Assembly: GCF_029360705.1 (NCBI RefSeq)
Contig: NZ_JARKMX010000008.1
Location: 1,239,949 to 1,303,948 of the forward strand
Length of the DNA: 64,000 bases
Direction of reading: 5' to 3'
Origin: Paraflavitalea pollutisoli
GTDB lineage: Bacteria > Bacteroidota > Bacteroidia > Chitinophagales > Chitinophagaceae
This document shows positions 26,753 through 33,825 of the stretch, piece by piece. The notes below the pieces were generated by a model. That model was not told where the DNA came from. It did not search any database and saw only the letters and a list, made by a program, of their open reading frames with translations. The position numbers were made by a program, and so were the translations under genes. How positions within the stretch are numbered: the stretch's first letter is position 1; each line of letters opens with the position of its first letter.

Positions 26753-28153
26753 TTATTGCGGTAAGAAAGCCTTTACTGCCGTATAGAGTGTGCCGTTCTT
26801 TAGCAGCGTTTTGCGGGTCAGACTTTCAATTTGTCCGCTGGCATTTCTAACGATGTAAACACGGGAACTGCTCTCACCATGGTCTTTGTTCAAGCCTACG
26901 ATCGTAAACACATCGGGCTTAATCTCCTTTAGGGTAAAACTTTGTATCGCTTTACCCGGTTCCGATCTTACCCAGGTAAATGTATCGTTGACATACGTAA
27001 TGGACAGGTTGTTGTTGTACTTGCGGGCTAATCCGGCATACCTGGTTTTGACATCAGCAGCAGGGCGCTTCGCAACGTTATTTTCATCGATCAACCATTC
27101 TACGATCTCCCGTTCTTCCGGTGACGCAGGCGCTTGCAACATTTCTTTCATGATCAGTTGGCGCGCTTCGGTCAGGGCATCTTTATTTCCGGTATAGGCA
27201 TCCGGTATTACCCCCGCTCCTTCCCAGCCTGTATTGGAATGTGGCGCCACCACCATTTTGACGGGTAGAAAAACAACCAGGTTGTTGCCCAGCGGTGCAT
27301 ACGAACCAGCAATGCCTGCCCCCGCCGTACTATCGCCTACAATGGTAGCACGTTGCAGCTTCTGCAGTGCATACGCAAAACCTTCCGCCGCAGAAGCAGT
27401 TCCCTTTCCTACGAGGATATACACTTTGGCTGTTGGATTTCTTTTACCAGGCACAAAAGCATAGGTCCACTCCTGCACATCTTTTGTCCGGTCTTTGTGA
27501 AAACCATTCAGGTAAAACTGTTCGTCGCCCGCGTCATAAAAATAGGACGCCAGGAAACGGCCCATCACACCGGAGCCTCCGCCGTTCTGCCGCACATCGA
27601 TGATCACATATTTACTATTGGCGGCTACATTCATAGCAGCAGCGGCCGCGTCAAAGGCCTCCTGCCTGGCCAAAAAGGGTCCGGGAAAGTTGATATAGGC
27701 AGTGGATGTCAACGGGTCCAGCTCAACGGATCGGATACCGTAATTGATACGACGGTACTGCTCTGCTTCCCGGTCCGGACCAGCTGCAGCAGCTTCCTCA
27801 TTGTTATGAGTACCCGTCAGACTTTTATACACACCTTCGTTCTGAAATACGGTCAGGTGAACATCCTTATGCACCTTCGCCAGATCGGCCGTCAACCGGC
27901 TGGCCAGTGCAGCTTCGCTATAGTTATTGTATTGACCGCTTTTTAAATTACTCAATAAGGCGGCGCTGTACTTCGCAGAAATCTCGGGAAAGGGATATTG
28001 ATCAGCCAGGCTGGTGGCCAGCTTTTGCACGATTGATTGTACGTTTTCGTTGGAGAGGGCCTGCGAATAACCAGGCTGGGCAACGACTAACAAAAGGCAA
28101 AAGACAGAAAAAATGACTTTACAAAAAACAGGATTACACTGGCGCTTTTTCAT
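26753..28153 (-). CDS. S41-family peptidase, secreted
   Basis: 466 residues. A long signal peptide (hydrophobic VIFSVFCLLLVV, cleavage near GYSQA) is followed by an N-terminal helical S41_N/IRBP-like domain (about 35-130). The S41 core (about 135-330) has VIIDVRQNGGGSG and nucleophile motif GTASAAEGFAYAL. A C-terminal region (about 340-466) carries a DUF-like beta domain (VNDTFTWVRSEPGKAIQSF, TIVGLNKDHGESS). It is an exported serine peptidase, possibly acting on peptides of the cell surface. There is no PDZ domain, unlike C-terminal processing peptidases, so it fits the retinoid-binding-protein-like group. It has its own transcription unit. Confidence 0.88.
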   Translation of the reverse strand: MKKRQCNPVFCKVIFSVFCLLLVVAQPGYSQALSNENVQSIVQKLATSLADQYPFPEISAKYSAALLSNLKSGQYNNYSEAALASRLTADLAKVHKDVHLTVFQNEGVYKSLTGTHNNEEAAAAGPDREAEQYRRINYGIRSVELDPLTSTAYINFPGPFLARQEAFDAAAAAMNVAANSKYVIIDVRQNGGGSGVMGRFLASYFYDAGDEQFYLNGFHKDRTKDVQEWTYAFVPGKRNPTAKVYILVGKGTASAAEGFAYALQKLQRATIVGDSTAGAGIAGSYAPLGNNLVVFLPVKMVVAPHSNTGWEGAGVIPDAYTGNKDALTEARQLIMKEMLQAPASPEEREIVEWLIDENNVAKRPAADVKTRYAGLARKYNNNLSITYVNDTFTWVRSEPGKAIQSFTLKEIKPDVFTIVGLNKDHGESSSRVYIVRNASGQIESLTRKTLLKNGTLYTAVKAFLPQ

Positions 28154-28235
28154 GTTGATAGTTTATAACAGGGAAGGCCAGCCAATCGTGGGCCCGAAAA
28201 TAAACAAAATAACAAAACAGCAAACTGGTAAATAA

Positions 28236-28265
28236 GTAAACCCGCAGCCAACGCCGCGGGTTTAC
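28236..28265 (-). terminator. stem-loop after the SDR operon
   Basis: Perfect 10-bp arms GTAAACCCGC/GCGGGTTTAC with a 10-nt loop. It sits 31 bp past the stop of the minus-strand SDR gene, with an AT-rich stretch following. Confidence 0.65.
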
Positions 28266-28295
28266 GTTTCATTAACAATTTACAAGGATCGAACC

Positions 28296-29066
28296 TTACT
28301 TCATCAAACTGATATTGGTCATACCACCATCCGAAAGGATTTCTGTACCCACGATAAACGTCGAATCATCGGATGCTAAAAAGACAGCGGCCTTACCGAT
28401 ATCTGCCGGGATGCCTTGCCGGCCAACGGGAGTAATATCGATCCACACCTGCTTCACAGCGTCCAGTTGCTCCTGCGGTACGATCTTACCAAACACGGGC
28501 GTATCGATAGAGCCCGGCGACAGGGTATTCACCCGGATCTTTCTCGGCAACAAGTCCAGCGACAAACCTTTGGCCAATGAGATCACCGCTGCTTTGGCAG
28601 CACTATAGATCGCCATACCAGGCGCTGCCCGGTGTGCAGCACTGGAACCGATCAGGATGATCGATGCTCCATCTCTCAAATAAGGAAGTGCTTTTTGCAC
28701 GGTGAAATACGCGCTCTTTAAATTCAGCTCCATATAACGGTCGTAACTTTCTTCTGTCACCTCGCTGATGGCACCCATTGGAACGCCATCTACTATGCCA
28801 CCGGCATTGACCACCAGGGCATCAATTTTACCAAATTTGTCATTGGTCTTTTTGAATACCTGCTCCAGATCGGCCATATTGGTGACATCACCTTTGATAC
28901 CTATGAAGCGGTTGTCCAATGCTTCTATGGAAGCGTTGAGGGTCGCCTCATTTCTGCCGGTGATCGTACCCACCGCACCTTCATTCTTAAATGCTTCGGC
29001 GATGCCGAAACCGATACCGCTATTACCTCCGGTGATAACGGCAACTTTGTTGATTAACTTACTCAT
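28296..29066 (-). CDS. SDR-family oxidoreductase
   Basis: 256 residues, classical short-chain dehydrogenase. Nucleotide-binding motif TGGNSGIGFGIA (residues 12-23), NAG motif in VVNAGGIVDG, active-site Ser in IGSSAAHR and catalytic YSAAK. The C-terminal GTEILSDGGM is also typical. NAD(P)H-dependent reduction of a small carbonyl or quinone is likely; the substrate is unknown. It is the second gene of a two-SDR operon (20 bp after the other) controlled from the shared intergenic region with a divergent HxlR regulator. Confidence 0.92.
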   Translation of the reverse strand: MSKLINKVAVITGGNSGIGFGIAEAFKNEGAVGTITGRNEATLNASIEALDNRFIGIKGDVTNMADLEQVFKKTNDKFGKIDALVVNAGGIVDGVPMGAISEVTEESYDRYMELNLKSAYFTVQKALPYLRDGASIILIGSSAAHRAAPGMAIYSAAKAAVISLAKGLSLDLLPRKIRVNTLSPGSIDTPVFGKIVPQEQLDAVKQVWIDITPVGRQGIPADIGKAAVFLASDDSTFIVGTEILSDGGMTNISLMK

Positions 29067-29086
29067 ACTTACTTTTTCATGAATGA

Positions 29087-29842
29087 TTAAACGCCATATA
29101 CACCGCCCGACACGGAGATCTTTTCTCCAGTGATCCAGCCTGCATCTTCAGAAGCGAGGAATACGGCGACTTTAGCAATATCTGCTGGCTGTCCGGAACG
29201 CCCCAATGGCGTAGTGGCAATCAGCTTGGCTTCCGTTTCACTGCCAATAAAACCCGCTGCATGCGTACCTTCCGTTTCTACAATACCGGGTAATATCGAA
29301 TTGATGCGGATCTTTCTACCACTGAACTCTTTCGAGAGGGCGATCGTTACCGCATCCAACGCAGCCTTGGTGGCAGAATAAACAGAACCAGCGGCCATCG
29401 GCATCTTGCCTGCTTCTGAACTGATGTTGATAATGCTGCCGCCTTTATCGCCAAACAACTTCAGCGAAGCCTGAATGGCAAACAAAGAACCCAATACATT
29501 CACACTGAATTGCTGGTGGAAAGACTCCGCCGATACCTGTTCGATGGGTGCGTGTTGATAAATGCCCGCATTGTTGACGAGGATATCGAGCCCGCCGAAA
29601 GCCTTTGCTGTTTCCGCGAACAGCCGCTCGACATCGGCCTCTTTGGATACATCCCCCTGTATAGCGATGGCCGTTCCGCCGTTATCGTTAATGGATTTAA
29701 CAATTTTTTCAGCGCCGGTCGCGCTCGAGGCATAGTTCACGACAACCTTAGCGCCTGCTGCTGCAAAGTGTTGAGCAATAGATGCTCCAATCCCTTTAGA
29801 GGCGCCGGTTACGATCGCCACTTTATTCGTTAGCTTACTCAT
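29087..29842 (-). CDS. SDR-family oxidoreductase
   Basis: 251 residues. TGASKGIGASIA (residues 12-23), NNAGIYQHAP, Ser in NISSEAG, YSATK and the tail GEKISVSGGVYGV show a complete classical SDR. It is a paralogue of the following SDR gene, sharing the MSKL-NKVA start, but the two differ in the substrate loop. It is first in the operon and starts 27 bp from a -7 element. SDR genes next to HxlR regulators often deal with reactive carbonyls or quinones, but the substrate here is unknown. Confidence 0.92.
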   Translation of the reverse strand: MSKLTNKVAIVTGASKGIGASIAQHFAAAGAKVVVNYASSATGAEKIVKSINDNGGTAIAIQGDVSKEADVERLFAETAKAFGGLDILVNNAGIYQHAPIEQVSAESFHQQFSVNVLGSLFAIQASLKLFGDKGGSIINISSEAGKMPMAAGSVYSATKAALDAVTIALSKEFSGRKIRINSILPGIVETEGTHAAGFIGSETEAKLIATTPLGRSGQPADIAKVAVFLASEDAGWITGEKISVSGGVYGV

Positions 29843-29868
29843 TTGACCAATATTTATTAGGTGAACTG

Positions 29869-29876
29869 CAAAGTTA
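29869..29876 (-). promoter_or_regulatory. -7 element of the SDR operon
   Basis: TAACTTTG, followed by CA, on the minus strand fits TAnnTTTG. A TTA 21 bp upstream could be the -33 and lies in the left part of the GTAAC operator region. Confidence 0.6.
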
Positions 29877-29896
29877 GAGCAGTCTTATTTATTTTA

Positions 29897-29944
29897 GTAA
29901 CTTTGTTACCAAAAGTAACAGTAACCCAGAGGTAACAAAGTAAC
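29897..29944. promoter_or_regulatory. HxlR operator region with repeated GTAAC motifs
   Basis: An 11-bp dyad, ACTTTGTTACC (29900-29910) and GGTAACAAAGT (29931-29941), flanks two direct GTAAC copies at 29915 and 29921. In all, six GTAAC/GTTAC motifs occur in 48 bp. A plus-strand -7 element TAACTTTG (29898-29905) for the HxlR gene overlaps the left arm, so the regulator could control both itself and the SDR genes. Confidence 0.6.
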
Positions 29945-29946
29945 AT

Positions 29947-30297
29947 ATGCAATGCAACAATTTTGAACAAGCGTACAAAAAGGAAATGCGGGCCGTACAG
30001 GACTCGATGGATGTATTGTACGGCAAATGGAAAATATCGATCATCTCGTCTATTTGTTATTACAACAAAAGAAGGTTCTCCGACATTCTCGGCGACATCG
30101 ATGGTATATCCAACAAGATGCTGAGTAAAGAGCTGAAAGAACTGGAAATAAACCAGCTGATCAAACGAACGGTACTCGACACACAACCAGTTACGGTACA
30201 ATATGAATTAACGGCGCATGGCAAATCGCTGCAGACCATCATCAACAACCTGACGGACTGGGGCATCAAACATAGAAAGGTGATTACCGGCAAATAG
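29947..30297 (+). CDS. HxlR-family transcriptional regulator
   Basis: 116 residues, complete winged-helix HxlR domain: MDVLYGKWKISIISSICY, RRFSDILGDIDGISNKMLSKELKEL, LIKRTVLDTQPVTVQYELTAHG. Cys 3 (MQCNNF) sits where the thiol sensor of quinone/diamide-responsive HxlR proteins such as YodB lies. A second Cys lies near residue 37 (SSICYY). It probably represses the divergent SDR pair and itself through the GTAAC dyad, and may release DNA when its Cys reacts with an electrophile. The redox role is by analogy. Confidence 0.92.
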   Translation: MQCNNFEQAYKKEMRAVQDSMDVLYGKWKISIISSICYYNKRRFSDILGDIDGISNKMLSKELKELEINQLIKRTVLDTQPVTVQYELTAHGKSLQTIINNLTDWGIKHRKVITGK

Positions 30298-30359
30298 GCA
30301 ACACAACCGTTACCCGATCTGGCTATTAATGTCGTATATTTCGGTAAAACAAGCACCAT

Positions 30360-30755
30360 ATGAAACCGAAAATGATCTGGGCCAACTTCAGCGTACAGGA
30401 CGTAGCACGTACCAACCAATTCTATACGGCCCTTGGCTTTACGCCAAATGGCGCCAACGATTATCCTCAACTGGCCAGCTATAAATTTGGCGACAATGGA
30501 TTTGTCATTCACTTTTTTGAACAGGGGTCACAGATCGATGAGTACATTGAAACGGGGGCGCGCGACAGTGCTGAGATCATCTTCACCCTGTCTGCCGATA
30601 CCGAAGAAGAAGTGAAGGAATTTGCAGCTACCGTTAAGGCCGCAGGTGGCACCATCCTCCGGGAAGCGGGAAGGGACAAGGCAGGTTACTTTGTACTGGT
30701 CTTTGCCGATCCGGATGGTCACCGGTTCAATGTGCTGTTGATGGATAAGATGTAG
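30360..30755 (+). CDS. VOC-family protein (glyoxalase/dioxygenase superfamily)
   Basis: 131 residues with the paired beta-alpha-beta-beta-beta modules of the VOC fold: WANFSVQDVARTNQFYTALGF at the start and YFVLVFADPDGHRFNVLLMD at the end. The His of the first metal position is missing (N/F instead), while H in FVIHFF and the ADPDGHRF motif remain. It may therefore be a binding or resistance-type VOC protein rather than a glyoxalase. It begins 62 bp after the HxlR gene with a weak -7-like element (TATATTTC at about 30335) and is probably separately transcribed. Confidence 0.82.
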   Translation: MKPKMIWANFSVQDVARTNQFYTALGFTPNGANDYPQLASYKFGDNGFVIHFFEQGSQIDEYIETGARDSAEIIFTLSADTEEEVKEFAATVKAAGGTILREAGRDKAGYFVLVFADPDGHRFNVLLMDKM

Positions 30756-30767
30756 ACTGGTGTGCTG

Positions 30768-31178
30768 TCAGGAAGCAACATCCCTTAATAACGCTTCGAG
30801 TTCGGCAATCTGAATTTGCATTCTTTTTATGCCAAGTTCTGCTATTCTTTTCGCCTTAGCCTTGTCATTCAAGGTGTGATCTGCAAAACTCGCAGCATCA
30901 ATATAGATATCTGAACACTTCTCACTCAATTTCAGGAAGCTATCGTATAGTTGTTCTATGTCCTCTGCTCCAAATTGTTCAGACAGATCCGGATCGCTAA
31001 CAAACTGCAGCAAGTTAGCAAAATACAAACTCATAGCACCGCTATAACCTGACTGCTTTAGAAAGTTTAAATAATCAATTAATGCATCGTCAGCATGGTT
31101 GCTACTGGCAGTTTCCAGAAAACCATCCACTTCTCTATTCTGCTTTATGAGTTTTTGTATATTATCCCTTATGGTCAT
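30768..31178 (-). CDS. unrecognised helical protein, second gene of an AT-rich pair
   Basis: 136 residues from the ATG at 31178 (MTIRDNIQKL); a start nine codons upstream would overlap the preceding gene by 23 bp. The sequence is entirely helix-forming and acidic, with DDALIDYLNFLKQSGYSG, LYFANLLQFVSDPDLSEQFG and a coiled-coil-like tail (AELGIKRMQIQIAELEALL). No signal peptide, membrane segment or catalytic motif. It follows the larger gene by 4 bp, so the two are certainly co-transcribed. Its composition is AT-rich compared with neighbours. I cannot name it. Confidence 0.6.
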   Translation of the reverse strand: MTIRDNIQKLIKQNREVDGFLETASSNHADDALIDYLNFLKQSGYSGAMSLYFANLLQFVSDPDLSEQFGAEDIEQLYDSFLKLSEKCSDIYIDAASFADHTLNDKAKAKRIAELGIKRMQIQIAELEALLRDVAS

Positions 31179-31182
31179 ATTT

Positions 31183-32268
31183 TCAGTTGATGGTTTCAAG
31201 TTCAATCCCCTTCAAAATTGTTTCAACAGAGTCGTTATACTCGACTTTATCGAATTCAAATATTTCGCCCTTTTGCGTACGTATTTCCATGACTGATTTG
31301 ATGTAGCAGAACGAAAATGAAACACTATTTTGATTTTCCCGGAGCCCATGCCTGCGAGATCTTGAAAGTACCAAGGTGTATAAAGACTGACCTGCTCTTA
31401 ATGTCCTATCAAAACCCTTTTCCCTCATTCGCCTAATCAAGCGAAGAATTTCAGTCTTGTTATCAAGCTGAAGTTCTTTATAAAAATCCTCAATACTGTC
31501 CCAACTCAAGACAAACTCACCTTCCACACCGATACCACTTTCGTAATAAGCTGAAAGTTTACCAAAATCTATTGTCGGAAATTCCATTTGCAAGACCGAA
31601 GGCATGGCTTTGTCACAAACCCATCTTTTTATTAAGGAATCAAGTCTCTCTAAATTTGAGCCAGATGCCTTGAAAATAATGGCATCATGCCAATGAAAGA
31701 CATACCTTGGATTTGCATCGTAGCCATAATAGTCAACGCAGCAACTTCTGTTTTCATGCTTGAACCAAAGTTTGTAAGACCAATGGGGCTCTCCCATGAC
31801 CTCATTTTGTGAAATCTTCAGCAACTCAGCATTTGATGCGTTTATGTCAGATCGCAACTTTTCTAAACGCCTCTTTTCTTCATTAATGAAATGATATTTA
31901 CCATATAGCTCCTCAAGCGTTTCATTTCCTATCCAATTTTTAATGGATTCGATAGCAACTCGCTTATCAAACGTTCTCCCACTCGCAAAAATTTCATCAT
32001 GCTCCTTGAAGCTGATGTAGAACTCCGGACCCTTATAACCTAAAGTCAACAAGCTAACGTCAAAACAATGAACCGTGCATTGCCTGTCTTCTTTGGCAAC
32101 ATAGCAGTTAGATTGCGTTCCAGCTGCGGTTAGCACGATTCCGATGTCTGATTTTGTCAGCCTGGCATTCAGCCCGAAAAACCTCCAAAGACTATTCCTT
32201 TTGTCCCGGAATTCAGATTTCAATTCCCGGTATAGCTGCTTTGCGTATATTTCTTCTTGGTGAATCAT
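31183..32268 (-). CDS. unrecognised protein, first gene of an AT-rich pair
   Basis: 361 residues, no signal peptide or membrane helix. Strand-rich first third (GIVLTAAGTQSNCYVAK, TVHCFDVSLLTLGY, FYISFKEHDEIF) carries the run NCYVAKEDRQCTVHCF with three Cys. A charged helical middle (EEKRRLEKLRSDINASNAELL) is followed by a second strand-rich part with HWSYKLWFKHENRSCCVDYYGYD and FHWHDAIIF. The last third is helical, then ends in strands. No family recognised. Counting 31201-31260 gives 20 G/C of 60, far below the surrounding genes, and codon use is AT-biased, suggesting acquisition. It forms an operon with the 136-residue protein. Confidence 0.6.
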   Translation of the reverse strand: MIHQEEIYAKQLYRELKSEFRDKRNSLWRFFGLNARLTKSDIGIVLTAAGTQSNCYVAKEDRQCTVHCFDVSLLTLGYKGPEFYISFKEHDEIFASGRTFDKRVAIESIKNWIGNETLEELYGKYHFINEEKRRLEKLRSDINASNAELLKISQNEVMGEPHWSYKLWFKHENRSCCVDYYGYDANPRYVFHWHDAIIFKASGSNLERLDSLIKRWVCDKAMPSVLQMEFPTIDFGKLSAYYESGIGVEGEFVLSWDSIEDFYKELQLDNKTEILRLIRRMREKGFDRTLRAGQSLYTLVLSRSRRHGLRENQNSVSFSFCYIKSVMEIRTQKGEIFEFDKVEYNDSVETILKGIELETIN

Positions 32269-32493
32269 GTTTTATACAGATGTACAACAAACATTATTTT
32301 ATGCAGATTTGGAAAAACCATACAGAACCTATATTATTGAAAACTAACTAGGGAAGCGGCTCGTGTTTTACAACTTTCACATGTCATAACATGGTATTTC
32401 AGTTCAAGTATTTGAATCCGATGTGTGATCGACAGCGCTTCTATAAGTCGTGGCCCTACTGTAGTTTGACAGCAGGCATTCATTTCTCGTTGA
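32269..32493. other. AT-rich intergenic stretch
   Basis: 225 bp between the AT-rich gene pair and DUF4166. It presumably holds the pair's promoter. No TAnnTTTG element, repeat or terminator was convincing. Confidence 0.3.
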
Positions 32494-33198
32494 TCACTCC
32501 CTGCTCTCCTGTCTGGTTGGCCTGAACTTTTCAGGGATCGACTTTCCACGGAAGTCTATGTAGGCTGCATCGAACCACCCGGTAAACCCGAATAGCGGAC
32601 CAAATAGCTTGCTCGTCACTTTCAGGTCGAGATAGAACTTTTGCTTGTCATCATCATACCATTCCAACAACTCAATATTACCCCTGATGAGTCTTGGTAT
32701 CGGCAGCTTAAGTCCTGCCACAAAGGCAAATTGTCTGCCTGAAGTAAACCGGATCGCTCCATTTTCAGCCGACAAACCCATTTCAAATACCATCCGGTGG
32801 TCCAGTCCCAAATACTCCACAATATGGTGTTTGGTTTCGCTATAGGTCGCCGTCCCGTCAAATCGCTGTTCACTGTCCGAAAAATAAAACACCCGGTTCA
32901 TAGAATGCACCTCTCTCCCAAATCTGTCGACGTACGGATAATTGTGAATCTCGTATGCAATGTCTTTCCCTACTCTCGGGAAGAGGATATTGCTTTTGGA
33001 CAAAAGCTTGAGAATAAAGACAGCCAGCTTATTGCCGTTCCAGATCCTATCCATGGTCCCCCTCCCAATAAAGGCTATGTTATTGGCCGTTGAAAAATCA
33101 AATCGCTTTTGAATTTCCGGGTGCAATTGCTCGTAAGCTGGCCCCATTTGCCGGCGGTAGGGCGAAATATGCTTTATGTCAACAGGTGGATGGCTCAT
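32494..33198 (-). CDS. DUF4166-family protein
   Basis: 234 residues. The start MGPAYEQLHPEIQKRF, then IGRGTMDRIWNG and the FPRVGKDIAYEIHN and FDGTATYSE segments match the DUF4166 family (small soluble beta-rich proteins, often fused to or beside epimerases). The C-terminus ends in KFRPTRQES. No signal peptide. Biochemical function is unknown. It is transcribed alone on the minus strand; base composition is intermediate. Confidence 0.75.
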   Translation of the reverse strand: MSHPPVDIKHISPYRRQMGPAYEQLHPEIQKRFDFSTANNIAFIGRGTMDRIWNGNKLAVFILKLLSKSNILFPRVGKDIAYEIHNYPYVDRFGREVHSMNRVFYFSDSEQRFDGTATYSETKHHIVEYLGLDHRMVFEMGLSAENGAIRFTSGRQFAFVAGLKLPIPRLIRGNIELLEWYDDDKQKFYLDLKVTSKLFGPLFGFTGWFDAAYIDFRGKSIPEKFRPTRQESRE

Positions 33199-33825
33199 TG
33201 GGGTTGGTTGTAAAACAGGCTCTATATTACTAAAACCTAACGAGATAGAAAAAACGCCGTGGCAGTTTTCTTACAATCGCCAGTACCTCATTCGACCTCG
33301 GCAGGTAAGTGCAGCCGTTAAAGCCTGTCGCACAGAACGCATCAGTACCACTTGCTGGTTGCCGTATGCCACCATAAAGCCTCCGCATGGCCACCGGATT
33401 GCCTACGGATTGCCTGAACGCTCTATGAAGCGGGGGCCATTTTACTAAGGAGCGTAGGCAATCTGCAGGCATAAAGCAGACCATCAGCCACCAGATCAGG
33501 CCCGGAATTCCGGCAGTAAAGAGATCAGCTAAGTGCATGCATCTTGCCATATCAATCATTTTAGATAAGCAAAACAACTGCTTTTCAACCGCCGGATCAA
33601 TTGGTATGACATTTACTAAATGCCTGCTTTTTTTTGCAACATGGCATAAAAAAACGCCCGATAATCGGGCGTTTTTTGGTCATTTTCGCAGTTTTCAATG
33701 CCTTACACAGGCTCAGGGCTAAATACCATTTATACGGCATTTACTTTTTCCAGGCCTCGACAAGTTTCCGATAATGGATAGCCCGGTGCAGAAAGGCTCC
33801 AGCGGCATCCTTGCCAGGTTTCAAC
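33199..33825. other. 627-bp stretch without a recognised gene
   Basis: It lies between the DUF4166 start and the end of the multicopper oxidase gene. The minus-strand terminator of the oxidase gene is at 33649-33677. An 11-bp tandem (CGGATTGCCTA/CGGATTGCCTG, 33395-33416) is present. A 115-codon minus-strand frame (33230-33577) and a 90-codon plus-strand frame show no family resemblance and I do not call them genes. It may be decayed sequence. Confidence 0.4.
33649..33677. terminator. strong intrinsic terminator
   Basis: Perfect 13-bp arms AAAAAACGCCCGA/TCGGGCGTTTTTT with a TAA loop. It works in either direction and is the first terminator after the copper cluster on the minus strand. Confidence 0.88.

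Noticed and set aside
33395-33416. 11-bp tandem repeat CGGATTGCCTA/CGGATTGCCTG
   Set aside because: Only two copies in a gene-less stretch; too little to suggest a functional array or an attachment site.
33230-33577. 115-codon minus-strand frame in the gap beside DUF4166
   Set aside because: Composition and sequence show no domain, signal peptide or ribosome binding site, and another frame overlaps it. Not supported as a gene.
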